From a virus, in the IMG/VR virus record IMGVR_UViG_3300026097_000122, positions 1 to 21,573 of that record: 21,573 nt of DNA; one strand, given 5' to 3'. The notes under the pieces were generated by a model. That model saw only the letters and a program-made list of their open reading frames with translations. It ran no database searches and was not told where the DNA came from. Both the position numbers and the translations under genes were made by a program. This document shows positions 8,357 to 15,597 of the stretch, piece by piece. Each line of letters begins with the position of its first letter. The stretch's first letter is position 1.

Positions 8357-8392
8357 ATTAATTATAATACCTCAGATAATAGCAAATGTCAA
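8357..8392 (-). promoter_or_regulatory. Strong sigma-70 promoter for the replication operon
   Basis: On the minus strand a perfect -35 box TTGACA (8392-8387) is followed by exactly 17 bp and a -10 box TATTAT (8369-8364, 5 of 6 consensus). An overlapping TATAAT lies 3 bp further on. Transcription would start near 8357, about 20 nt before the ATG of the HTH gene at 8337. This is the best host-type promoter I found in the window, and it sits exactly where the replication operon begins. Confidence 0.8.
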
Positions 8393-8400
8393 TACAGAAT

Positions 8401-8715
8401 TTAATTTATTTGGAACTTGAATTCCTCGTCTAAAAAATAAAGATCGTTAGTTAGTTCTCTTACTAGTCCTGTTTGTGTGTACACAGCTACAAAACTATTC
8501 TGTATATCTGGAGTAGTGCGGTATATATACTCTAATATAAAACTAGACCTATAAGAATCCAATAGTTCTTCTTTTTTTTCTAGATCTGCGGTTTTATAAA
8601 ATCTATCAATGAGCTGATAAAAGTACTTATCTTGCTCTTCTTCTGCCATAGACACTATTGACTCAATAGTATCGTCCGACAGTTTATTTAAAAATAAAGG
8701 GCTATCGCTTGACAT
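8401..8715 (-). CDS. Small acidic hypothetical protein
   Basis: The 104-aa product is predicted from ATG 8715-8713 with GGAAGA about 11 nt upstream. A GTG nine codons upstream lies inside the terminator stem and is unlikely. The protein is acidic and helical (LSDDTIESIVSMAEEEQDKY, DLEKKEELLDSYRSS), with no membrane segment or known motif. It lies between the terminator of the four-HTH gene and the replication promoter, so it is probably expressed by read-through or from a weak promoter I cannot place. Function unknown. Confidence 0.6.
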   Translation of the reverse strand: MSSDSPLFLNKLSDDTIESIVSMAEEEQDKYFYQLIDRFYKTADLEKKEELLDSYRSSFILEYIYRTTPDIQNSFVAVYTQTGLVRELTNDLYFLDEEFKFQIN

Positions 8716-8731
8716 ATAGTAAGTCTTCCAT

Positions 8732-8757
8732 AAAAAAAGCACGGCAAAAGCCGTGCT
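8732..8757 (-). terminator. Rho-independent terminator after the four-HTH gene
   Basis: On the minus strand AGCACGGC, a TTTT loop and GCCGTGCT form a perfect 8-bp GC-rich stem (8757-8738). A run of seven T follows (8738-8732). It lies 27 nt after the stop codon of the gene ending at 8784. This is a textbook intrinsic terminator, and it separates the regulator from the replication genes. Confidence 0.93.
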
Positions 8758-8783
8758 ATATTAGTTAAATATTATTGTTTTTA

Positions 8784-9479
8784 TTATGCTTCTAAAGCTT
8801 TAGGTGTGTAGTCAGAAGCTGCAATACCTCTACGGGTAAGAACAGTCTTAACACCTCGTTCAGTTTTAGAGAAATGCTCTGCAAGTTCTGCAACTGTCAT
8901 AGATGTGGCAAGATCTTCGATGCCTTCATATGTATCTGTTTTTGTTGCTTTCTTATCACGCTGTGGAGCTTTCAACTGCATAGAAAGAAGTTTACCGCGA
9001 ACAGAATTTACAGTTTTACCAAGAGTTTCAGCGATCTCTTCAAGGAAAGAACCACTCTCTGCCATCTCTGCAATTTTAGCTTCTTCGGCTTCTGTATAGG
9101 TACGTGGCGTCACTTTTTTGTCTGCAGGCTTAATATCGCCTGTCATTTCTAGTGACAGTGCTTTTCCGTTTACCTGACGGGCATTAACTTCGCGCCCCCA
9201 TGCACCAGAAAAGTGTGCTGCAATTTCTTCTGCAGTATGTTCACCGCTTTTTGCTTCTAAGAAAGCTACAAGCTCTGCAGTCTCGCCTTCGTTAAAAGCA
9301 GGAGCTGCTTTTGGCTTAGTAGGTACGTCAAACCCTAGCTTACGCAACTTTGCAGTTACTGAACGACGTGGGAAGTCAAATTCATCACAAATAGATACAA
9401 TAATATCTTCTGTGATCCCGCCGGCACACAACTCTTCCATGCGTGTAACCATTTCTTCTGTATATTCAAATTTAGCCAT
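8784..9479 (-). CDS. Four-module HTH (Myb/GcrA-like) DNA-binding protein
   Basis: The 231-aa protein seems to be four tandem copies of one helical DNA-binding unit. Units span about 5-55, 62-112, 123-175 and 185-227. Each ends in a recognition-helix-like segment followed by a short basic or hydrophobic run: RRSVTAKLRKLGFDVP, ARQVNGKALSLEM, VNSVRGKLLSMQLKAP and ERGVKTVLTRRGIAA. The pattern (acidic/aromatic helix, short helix, then S-V-x-x-K-L) resembles Myb/SANT or GcrA-like HTHs. Its base composition is clearly more GC-rich than neighbouring genes, and its codons (GCT, GAA, CGT) look optimised, which suggests high expression. It has its own promoter with palindromes and its own terminator. 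It could be a genome-coating or regulatory protein that also controls itself. The homologous unit recurs in the next gene upstream. Confidence 0.75.
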   Translation of the reverse strand: MAKFEYTEEMVTRMEELCAGGITEDIIVSICDEFDFPRRSVTAKLRKLGFDVPTKPKAAPAFNEGETAELVAFLEAKSGEHTAEEIAAHFSGAWGREVNARQVNGKALSLEMTGDIKPADKKVTPRTYTEAEEAKIAEMAESGSFLEEIAETLGKTVNSVRGKLLSMQLKAPQRDKKATKTDTYEGIEDLATSMTVAELAEHFSKTERGVKTVLTRRGIAASDYTPKALEA

Positions 9480-9511
9480 TTTTACCTCTAGTTATTTAAA
9501 TGTTAAGTTAT

Positions 9512-9528
9512 CGAAACTATATGTTTCG
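9512..9528. promoter_or_regulatory. Second palindrome just downstream of the predicted start
   Basis: CGAAAC-N5-GTTTCG forms 6-bp arms at about +2 to +18 of the predicted transcript. Its half-site differs from the upstream palindrome, so it may bind a second protein or form a small 5'-UTR hairpin. Confidence 0.4.
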
Positions 9529-9529
9529 T

Positions 9530-9565
9530 ATTAATAATACTATCAAATGTTTGATAGAATAGCAA
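9530..9565 (-). promoter_or_regulatory. Promoter of the four-HTH gene
   Basis: On the minus strand TTGCTA (9565-9560) and TAGTAT (9542-9537) are separated by exactly 17 bp. Each matches the sigma-70 consensus at four of six positions. The predicted start is near 9530, giving a leader of about 50 nt before ATG 9479. A ribosome site AGAGGT lies in TAACTAGAGGTAAAA just before the start. The spacer is filled by a perfect palindrome, so the promoter is probably regulated. Confidence 0.55.
9540..9557. promoter_or_regulatory. Palindromic operator candidate in the promoter spacer
   Basis: CTATCAAA-TG-TTTGATAG is a perfect inverted repeat with 8-bp arms. It covers most of the -35/-10 spacer and the first bases of the -10 box, so a dimer bound here would block RNA polymerase. 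The regulator is unknown; the adjacent HTH proteins are candidates. Confidence 0.5.
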
Positions 9566-9581
9566 GAAAAATATTAATCTA

Positions 9582-9593
9582 AGTTTGCAAACT
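9582..9593. repeat. 12-bp perfect palindrome AGTTTGCAAACT
   Basis: This uninterrupted palindrome lies between the stop of the small HTH gene (9613) and the four-HTH promoter. It is too short and lacks a T-tract to be a good terminator. It is more likely another protein-binding site; chance is possible in AT-rich DNA. Confidence 0.3.
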
Positions 9594-9612
9594 GCTTATT
9601 TTAATATTTTAT

Positions 9613-9933
9613 TCAATCTTGATAATTTATCTTAGACTTTAAAGCATCAACAAGCAACTCTAAATTTGATTTTTTTGTAAGGTTTAGCCCTTCTATTTCA
9701 ATATTTAGCATTTGCTCTATGTCTCTTATCATTGTTTTGACGCTTCTTTTATCTTCTTTTATTTCTTCCGGTTTTCTGTATATTTTCATTTGTACTAGCT
9801 TACTTATTACACTCCTATGGCCTTTGCCAAAGTGCTCAGCTACATCATGTACATCTAACCCTTGATCAACATAAAGATCTTTTAGTATATCTTCTTCTTC
9901 ATCACTCCAAGCTTTATTAGATTTTTGTGCCAT
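9613..9933 (-). CDS. Small Myb/HTH DNA-binding protein
   Basis: This 106-aa protein has two parts. Residues 8-52 form a Myb/SANT or GcrA-like HTH: WSDEEEDILKDLY, then VAEHFGKGHRSVISKLVQM and a basic RKPEE. It matches the repeated unit of the four-HTH protein downstream, including the S-V-x-x-K-L recognition helix. Residues 65-106 are a short helical domain (MIRDIEQMLNIEIEGLNLT, KKSNLELLVDAL) of a kind I associate with small phage HTH proteins, perhaps for oligomerisation. It overlaps the PC4-like gene (TAATG). Likely a phage transcription regulator; target unknown. Confidence 0.7.
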   Translation of the reverse strand: MAQKSNKAWSDEEEDILKDLYVDQGLDVHDVAEHFGKGHRSVISKLVQMKIYRKPEEIKEDKRSVKTMIRDIEQMLNIEIEGLNLTKKSNLELLVDALKSKINYQD

Positions 9934-10220
9934 TATTCATCTCCTTTCTCAAAAAGTTCTAGTTGTTTAGGTTCAGTAGCTATTTTATCCCAATACCGTT
10001 TAGCAACTATTTCTCCAGCTTTTTCAAGAAGATGAGCGGCCATGTCAACATTATCAGGCCGTAATGCTAGTCCTTTTTTTGTAGGGAACCACCTACCAGT
10101 ATCTCCGTCTAGCATATATTCTCGTATATGAATATAATCTTGACCTCTAAACTCATTTACGGTTATTTTTATAGCTTTATCTTCAGATATATAACCTACT
10201 ACACCTAAATCAATTTCCAT
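9933..10220 (-). CDS. PC4/YdbC-like transcriptional coactivator domain protein
   Basis: The 95-aa protein resembles the PC4 (p15) ssDNA-binding domain. Residues 17-62 follow its pattern: a strand with IKITVNEFRGQDYIHIREYM, an acidic turn with G (LDGDTGRW), then FPTKKGLALRPDNVDMAAHL. The pieces E-F-x-G, I-R-E-Y and K-K-G-L-x-L are the conserved landmarks. PC4-fold proteins bind ssDNA or melted promoters as dimers and act in transcription or replication. The C-terminus (70-95) is an extra charged tail. It overlaps the GT4 gene by 11 nt and the small HTH gene by one base. I assign the fold with fair confidence; its phage role is inferred. Confidence 0.68.
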   Translation of the reverse strand: MEIDLGVVGYISEDKAIKITVNEFRGQDYIHIREYMLDGDTGRWFPTKKGLALRPDNVDMAAHLLEKAGEIVAKRYWDKIATEPKQLELFEKGDE

Positions 10221-11331
10221 TTATTCTCTTTACTGATGGATATTCATGCACCATACTTAAGGCTTTAAAATACTCCATCCCTATACTTTCCCAAGATTTA
10301 ATCTTACTAGAAATCTTGTTAATATGCTTTTTTTCTTTATATAGAGCTATCATTTGACTTTTCAGATGCTCTATATCTGGTTCTAATACCGAAGTATGAG
10401 CGCCCATTCTATTAAAACTATCTCCTGGTTTGCCCGCAAAGATATTATTTATGTCTACTACTATAGCTTTTGAATTAATTTTGTACTGGTCTACAAAGTC
10501 TTCAGTAGCTCCTCCACTAGTAACTAGAGGTATCGCCCCGCACGCCATAGCTTCTTGAATAGGCATTCCAAAGCCTTCTCCTCTATAAGGATGTACTATA
10601 ACATTAGCACTATTATAAAGCTCAGCCATTTGAGATTCACTATAATCTTCATCTATGTAGGTTATCTTACCTACTTGCTTATTATACTGAAGTTTTATTA
10701 TATTTTCTTGTAAATTGGTTTTACCGTATACTTTTGGAGTATCTTTTACTATTAAGTGTACTTTATCTTTATTAGAGAAGCATTGCTCCCATGCTTTTAT
10801 TAGTAAATCAAAACCTTTACGATATTGATCGCATCCTACAAACAAGAAAACATATTCTTCTTTAGGCTTAAATTCTGGTTTAGGGTAAAAAATGTCTGGG
10901 TTATAGCCATTAGCAATGGTAAATATTCTTTGAGGGTTTAGCCCTCCTTCTTCGAATACATTAGAGGCCCAAGTGCTGGGGGTGATTAAAGCGTCTGCAA
11001 AAGTCTCAAATTTATATTGCCATTCAAATGGTACTTTAGAGAACTCCCAGGGCTGTATATATACTACTTTAGTTTTTTGGTTTGAAGGCCAGCGCCACAT
11101 GGGAGGATAACTGTGCCGTAGTTGCACATCAGGAGAGGTAGTGTTTTCGCGCTTAGGCTTTAAAGACTCTATCAGGCTAATATCTTCTTTAAAAACATTA
11201 TTGCTATGATCATGGCTGTCAATAGGCGAAACTACTACATCAGTATGCTTACTTAATTCTTTTGCTACATATCTATTAACTATAGATAAAGAATGATTAT
11301 CATAAAACTTACCTACTATTTCTACTAACAT
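10210..11331 (-). CDS. GT4-type (GT-B fold) glycosyltransferase
   Basis: The 373-aa enzyme has the two-domain GT-B layout. The C-terminal nucleotide-sugar domain is clear: VFLFVGCDQYRKGFDLLIKA (about 162-181), then VHPYRGEGFGMPIQEAMACG (about 250-270). The latter contains the E-x7-E retaining-transferase motif typical of GT4. IANGYNPDIFYP before the C-terminal domain is also typical. No signal peptide or membrane segment is seen, so it acts in the cytoplasm on a nucleotide-sugar donor; the acceptor is unknown. It is the last gene of the glycan cassette and overlaps the PC4-like gene by 11 nt. Confidence 0.88.
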   Translation of the reverse strand: MLVEIVGKFYDNHSLSIVNRYVAKELSKHTDVVVSPIDSHDHSNNVFKEDISLIESLKPKRENTTSPDVQLRHSYPPMWRWPSNQKTKVVYIQPWEFSKVPFEWQYKFETFADALITPSTWASNVFEEGGLNPQRIFTIANGYNPDIFYPKPEFKPKEEYVFLFVGCDQYRKGFDLLIKAWEQCFSNKDKVHLIVKDTPKVYGKTNLQENIIKLQYNKQVGKITYIDEDYSESQMAELYNSANVIVHPYRGEGFGMPIQEAMACGAIPLVTSGGATEDFVDQYKINSKAIVVDINNIFAGKPGDSFNRMGAHTSVLEPDIEHLKSQMIALYKEKKHINKISSKIKSWESIGMEYFKALSMVHEYPSVKRINGN

Positions 11332-11333
11332 AA

Positions 11334-12155
11334 TTACCTCTTATACATTTCTTTAGCTTGTTCTTTACAATAGACTAATAAATCTTTTTCTTTTATTAGT
11401 GTTAACGCTTCCCACTGAGGGCCCATGTTACTAGTTTTAAAGTTTCGTAGGTCTTTGTAGTTATCTAGTGTTACTTTTTGTCTAGTTGAATAGAAAGGGT
11501 CTTGTTTGCTTTCATTGCTATGACCAAAGTTGTTTATTTTTAAATCTAAATCTGAATCTGGTCTGCAAAAAGACCAGTGAAGTATTGCTAAAGGGGATTG
11601 AATTACTTTTTTATTATTAGTCCATCTACAGTAAGTAAAAGTATTTTCTTTTTGAGTTACAAAGCTTTGGACTTCATTATTTGGTAGGCTTTTTCTATCT
11701 GAATTAGCTATAACTAGTATTGAGTCATTTTCAACTCTTTTATAAGGTAGTACCCAATAGAACATTAGATCAAGATCATAAGACTCTACTATAGGACAAA
11801 ACTTAGTGAAAAAATCTTTAGCATTAATCAGTTGTTCATCTGCGTCAAATGAAAATACCCAATCATTAGAGCACTGTTCTTTTAAAAAGTTACGCTCATG
11901 GTTGTCGTTTTCAATAGGAATAGAGCTTCTATGGAAATTGTCTTCAACAATAGTTATTTTATTATCACCATCAATCTGAGATAATTCTGACCATAGTTTG
12001 TTTTCGTCAAACTTAATTTTATTGCCTGTCCACGATATTCTATCTTTATCTAATCCCAACACAATTTCATCTACATAATTATAGTAAGTACGAATAGAAT
12101 TTGCTAGGTAAGAAGCATCATATGAAATAAGGCTAATAACACTTTTTTTACGCAT
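11334..12155 (-). CDS. GT2-like (GT-A fold) glycosyltransferase
   Basis: The 273-aa protein starts with SVISLISYDASYLANSIRTY, the opening strand and helix of GT2-like enzymes. The metal-binding DxD lies in NDWVFSFDADEQL (about 98-110). The N-terminal 170 residues fit a compact GT-A domain like the TagF/WaaE-like family. The rest contains LHWSFCRPDSDLDLKINNFG, which I do not recognise. It overlaps the fusion gene by 8 nt and lies 2 nt before the GT4 gene, so all are co-translated. Donor and acceptor cannot be told from sequence. Confidence 0.75.
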   Translation of the reverse strand: MRKKSVISLISYDASYLANSIRTYYNYVDEIVLGLDKDRISWTGNKIKFDENKLWSELSQIDGDNKITIVEDNFHRSSIPIENDNHERNFLKEQCSNDWVFSFDADEQLINAKDFFTKFCPIVESYDLDLMFYWVLPYKRVENDSILVIANSDRKSLPNNEVQSFVTQKENTFTYCRWTNNKKVIQSPLAILHWSFCRPDSDLDLKINNFGHSNESKQDPFYSTRQKVTLDNYKDLRNFKTSNMGPQWEALTLIKEKDLLVYCKEQAKEMYKR

Positions 12156-13584
12156 TTTTATTTGTCTTTTCTATTATCATAAGACCATTATTGTCTTTAG
12201 TCTCATATACTATTTCCCAGTCCTTATTAGCACTTAAAAACTCGTCAATGGCTAAGCGTATGCCCCCTTGACTACTTAGCCTGTCTCTAGTAGGATGATT
12301 AGGGTCCATGTCAGGGTAACCTTCTCCTACAGTACCAAAAGTTTCTGTATCGTGAAATGCTATATATTTATTTACTTTACCAGCATGTAGTTTTATCTCT
12401 TCTTTTAGTTGCTCGTATACATGCCAGGTGTCAATAAACAATAAATCTGTTTCTTCTATATCTACTGCAAGCACGTCAGCGCCTATATAAGAGGCATTAA
12501 TTCCTATCTCATTTTTAGCCCCATCGATTAAATATTTAAGATTTTCTACGTCTTCTTCAAGGTGTGGTTCAGGATTACTATACTGATAGTCGTAAGAAAC
12601 AAACTTATCTACACCTGAAAGTAAAAATGCTATAGTACTATTACCTGTTCTAGCGCCCATTTCAGTTACATGATTACATTTACTAGCATACTCTCTTAAA
12701 ACAGGGAGATGCTTATAAATATCTGATTCTGTATTACAAATATATTTATATATGTCTTCAAGAAGCTTTCGACTTACAGGAGGTTTTTTTGGTTTTATAG
12801 GCTTTAACTCTTCGCCTGTATCAACTTCAATATTTAAAGTTTTCATTTCTGGCGAGCCCTTCCATTTTTCCATAAATATTGAACGATTTATTGACCATTT
12901 TTCTTTTAAAGAAGGATTTTGAGCTATTAATCGTTTATTGTCTTTGCCTTCGAAGTGAAGAAGCGGTATACCCGTTTGATAAATTTTAAAACCAGCGCGA
13001 CGTGCAGTAAGGCACCAATCCACATCACGATAGTAAGTCCAATAAAAAGAGGGATCAAAATTACCAATAGCAGCTCGAACAGCTTTTTTGATATAAATTC
13101 CGCCCATTGTAACCCAGGCCACTTCTCTAACTTTGTCGTATTGACCCTCATCGATTTCCAACTCGCTACTTGCCTTTCCAGTAAATAGGTCAAGTCCTCC
13201 TCCGAAATGTATTGCTTCCCCATTTTTATTAAATCTTCCTCCTGCGTGCTGTATTATATACTTACCCTCGGGGGTAGTTCTTGGGTACAGCAGCTTCATT
13301 CCAAAAATACTAGCTTCAGGGTAACTATTTACAGTATTAAGTAAATCATAGTACCAAGTATTATTATCGTCTTCTAGCATAGGCAACATATCTGCGTGTA
13401 AAACTATTACGTCTCGATCTTTGTGCTTATTCCATAGGTATTGATACGCTAAATCACTTCCTATTTTGCCAGTATCTTGCCAAAACTCGCATTCTATCTC
13501 TGGGCCTAGAGACTGTTTTAGTTGAGCAACTTCTTGCTCAATTAAGTAAGGAACTATTACTATAGGATTATTTATTTCTGTCAT
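12148..13584 (-). CDS. Fusion of GT2 glycosyltransferase and class I methyltransferase
   Basis: The 478-aa protein joins two enzymes. Residues 1-245 are a GT-A/GT2 domain: VIVLHADMLPM (59-69), VAWVTMGGIYIKKAVRAAIG (155-174) and FYWTYYRDVDWCLTARRAGF (180-199), the late GT2 motifs with the catalytic Asp region. A basic-proline linker (KPIKPKKPP, about 261-269) follows. Residues 275-478 are a Rossmann SAM-dependent methyltransferase: motif I VTEMGARTGNST (306-317), DLLFIDTWHVYEQLKEEI (380-397) and YIAFHDTETFG (407-417), as in the CmcI/Methyltransf_24 group. It may add a sugar and methylate it or a neighbour. The 17-nt overlap with the next gene and the single frame support a genuine fusion. Confidence 0.82.
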   Translation of the reverse strand: MTEINNPIVIVPYLIEQEVAQLKQSLGPEIECEFWQDTGKIGSDLAYQYLWNKHKDRDVIVLHADMLPMLEDDNNTWYYDLLNTVNSYPEASIFGMKLLYPRTTPEGKYIIQHAGGRFNKNGEAIHFGGGLDLFTGKASSELEIDEGQYDKVREVAWVTMGGIYIKKAVRAAIGNFDPSFYWTYYRDVDWCLTARRAGFKIYQTGIPLLHFEGKDNKRLIAQNPSLKEKWSINRSIFMEKWKGSPEMKTLNIEVDTGEELKPIKPKKPPVSRKLLEDIYKYICNTESDIYKHLPVLREYASKCNHVTEMGARTGNSTIAFLLSGVDKFVSYDYQYSNPEPHLEEDVENLKYLIDGAKNEIGINASYIGADVLAVDIEETDLLFIDTWHVYEQLKEEIKLHAGKVNKYIAFHDTETFGTVGEGYPDMDPNHPTRDRLSSQGGIRLAIDEFLSANKDWEIVYETKDNNGLMIIEKTNKNA

Positions 13585-14569
13585 CTAACCACCTTTCAAA
13601 AGCGTCTAATACATCTTTAGCTACTACGCTTCTAGTGCAGGACCATCCGCTAGTAGTATGAGGACATTTTCTAGGCCAAAAACCTAAAGAAGCGTGCGGG
13701 CCTTCTTGTCCTGTAAATTTTTTAGAGTCCCTATCTTCATACATTTTAGTAGCTAGACACTTAGTCTCATATACTCCGCAATGGTTTTCTTTTCTATGAG
13801 TTACTGTTATATGTTTTCCTTTTTTAGAGTAAAACTCTGGGCAGTCTAGCTTTACTGGAAATATTGACGGTATGGAAATAGTATCTAACCCTAAAGCAGC
13901 AGAAGCGTGATGTAAACTACCTATAGGCCCAATAAAAATATCGTGCGTATTTAATAAGCATAAAGACTGGTACATACTTAAGTCTCCAACATCTACCCCA
14001 AATAAATTTATTTCAGAAGGCATATTACGACTATCAAGAATATCTTTTATTCCGTACATAATGTCTAGTCTTAGACTTTCTTTTTGTAACTTTCTATTCC
14101 AGTCTAGTGGGCCATTCATTCCTATTCTTAAAACATTTGATTCTGTTTTTTCAGACTCTACATATAGTTCTAAGTTACCATCATTTAGTATTTTCTCAGG
14201 TAAATATTCTTTTATTCTGTAATTGTTGCTTATATTATTACCAAAATCTGTCCACCAACCGACTTGGGGTATAAATAAATCAATTTTTTTAAATTCTTCT
14301 TCTGTCTTAGAAAGAGATATTCTCTCTAATACGCCTTGTTTATTTATTATTGCTATTCCTGCTGCGTCTATCCAAGGCTGCTTACTAAAAACCTCTACAG
14401 CTTCTATTAAGCTATCTTCGGAGTCATTAGTAGTTATGCGCATATTATCTCTTACTACAAAAGATACTAACCAGTCCGGGTTATGCTCTTTAAATCTACG
14501 GGCAGAGTTGATCCCGAACAAACAATCCCCAAAAGCCATTGAGTTAAAAAATACTGCATGTTTTTTCAT
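13568..14569 (-). CDS. GT9-like (heptosyltransferase-related) glycosyltransferase
   Basis: The 333-aa protein begins AVFFNSMAFGDCLFGINSAR, a diverged form of the GDxLxxxPA opening of GT9 heptosyltransferases. Its later DIFIGPIGSLHHASAALGLD (about 212-231) matches the GT9 donor-site pattern G-P-x-x-x-x-H-x-A-x-A-L-G. The C-terminal 90 residues are unusual, with several Cys and His (HCGVYETKCLA, KCPHTTSGWSCTR) that could bind a metal. GT9 enzymes normally use ADP-heptose for LPS core; the donor here is unknown. It overlaps both neighbours (ATGA at the SDR end, 17 nt at the fusion gene). Confidence 0.7.
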   Translation of the reverse strand: MKKHAVFFNSMAFGDCLFGINSARRFKEHNPDWLVSFVVRDNMRITTNDSEDSLIEAVEVFSKQPWIDAAGIAIINKQGVLERISLSKTEEEFKKIDLFIPQVGWWTDFGNNISNNYRIKEYLPEKILNDGNLELYVESEKTESNVLRIGMNGPLDWNRKLQKESLRLDIMYGIKDILDSRNMPSEINLFGVDVGDLSMYQSLCLLNTHDIFIGPIGSLHHASAALGLDTISIPSIFPVKLDCPEFYSKKGKHITVTHRKENHCGVYETKCLATKMYEDRDSKKFTGQEGPHASLGFWPRKCPHTTSGWSCTRSVVAKDVLDAFERWLDDRNK

Positions 14570-15597
14570 TTGTTAAATAACCTTTTAGTCCAAGTTTCTG
14601 GTGTATTCTCGTTAACTATCTCTAACTCAATATGATAACCAAAATCCCGCTCAGGTTGAGTCTTTATCCAACTAACAGTATCTCTTATAGTGTCTTCGAT
14701 AGAGTTGGTAGTTTTATAATTTAGAACTGCTTGGGCTTTTTTAGTATCTACCCATGCGTGCTTTACTTCTCTAGGCCTAGGAGGCATATATTTTATATTA
14801 GCTATTTTATTACAGTGCACAGCTACTCTAGCTGCTAAGTTTTTAATAGAGGTCTCTGTGCCGTCACTAGGCCCGATATTAAACACCTCTCCAGAATTAA
14901 TATCTTTAATTTTTTCATGGGCTACTAGAAAAGCATTTACGCAATCATCTACATGCGAAAAAGAACGTTTTTGTTCTCCGTCTCCATATACAAATACTGG
15001 TTTTTCTTTTAAGGTTAGATTAGTGAATATGCTCATAACATTTCTAAAAGGGTCACTATAACACTGGTGAGGCCCACATACATTATGAGGCACCATATGT
15101 ATTACCTTTATACCATGAATATCGCTCATTAAATTTAGATGTTGTTCTGCATGTAGCTTAGCTAACCCATAAGGATCTACAGGGTTTGGTATATCACTCT
15201 CTTTAAAAGGAGGATTACCTTCTCCATATCGAGCCATAGAGGTTGTGTTGATAAATAAGCTTACTTTTGAAGATATAGCAGCACTGCATACAGAAGCAGT
15301 GCCTGAATAGATATTCTCTACAATAGTTTTAGGCGCAAATACACTTAATCCTTCGTGTGCTAACGCGGCACAGTGGATTACTGTAGAAGGAGTATGTCTT
15401 TTAAAAAGGCTACACAACTTCTCATTGTCTAAAATATCACAGTTATAGAAAAAGAAGTTGTCATGCGTAGGCATGTTTGTTTTGTACCCACCTATCAGAC
15501 TGTCTATGCCTACTACTTGCCAGCCTTTTTTTAAATAAGCATTACATAAGTGACTACCAATTAACCCAGCACTTCCTGTTATTACAATTGATTCCAT
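14566..15597 (-). CDS. NAD-dependent sugar epimerase/dehydratase (extended SDR)
   Basis: The 343-aa enzyme begins MESIVITGSAGLIGSHL; GxxGxxG is at residues 8-14. The catalytic triad is Ser120 (NTTSMARYGEG), Tyr143 and Lys147 (DPYGLAKLHAEQ). The substrate-binding part with FVYGDGEQKRSFSHVDDC and EVFNIGPSDG follows, as in UDP-glucose 4-epimerase and GDP/dTDP-sugar dehydratases. I chose ATG 15597 because the conserved Rossmann strand starts there; a longer in-frame extension to 15699 lies wholly within the upstream gene. It overlaps the preceding transferase by 16 nt. It probably makes the nucleotide sugar used by the neighbouring transferases. Confidence 0.92.
   Translation of the reverse strand: MESIVITGSAGLIGSHLCNAYLKKGWQVVGIDSLIGGYKTNMPTHDNFFFYNCDILDNEKLCSLFKRHTPSTVIHCAALAHEGLSVFAPKTIVENIYSGTASVCSAAISSKVSLFINTTSMARYGEGNPPFKESDIPNPVDPYGLAKLHAEQHLNLMSDIHGIKVIHMVPHNVCGPHQCYSDPFRNVMSIFTNLTLKEKPVFVYGDGEQKRSFSHVDDCVNAFLVAHEKIKDINSGEVFNIGPSDGTETSIKNLAARVAVHCNKIANIKYMPPRPREVKHAWVDTKKAQAVLNYKTTNSIEDTIRDTVSWIKTQPERDFGYHIELEIVNENTPETWTKRLFNK

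Noticed and set aside
8874-9152. Two plus-strand frames antisense to the four-HTH gene
   Set aside because: They arise from the GC-richer composition of that gene and lack start signals.
12927-13223. A 98-codon same-strand frame with a hydrophobic segment inside the GT2-methyltransferase fusion gene
   Set aside because: It lies wholly inside a well-supported gene in another frame with no ribosome site of note. The hydrophobic stretch is a by-product of reading the coding sequence out of frame.
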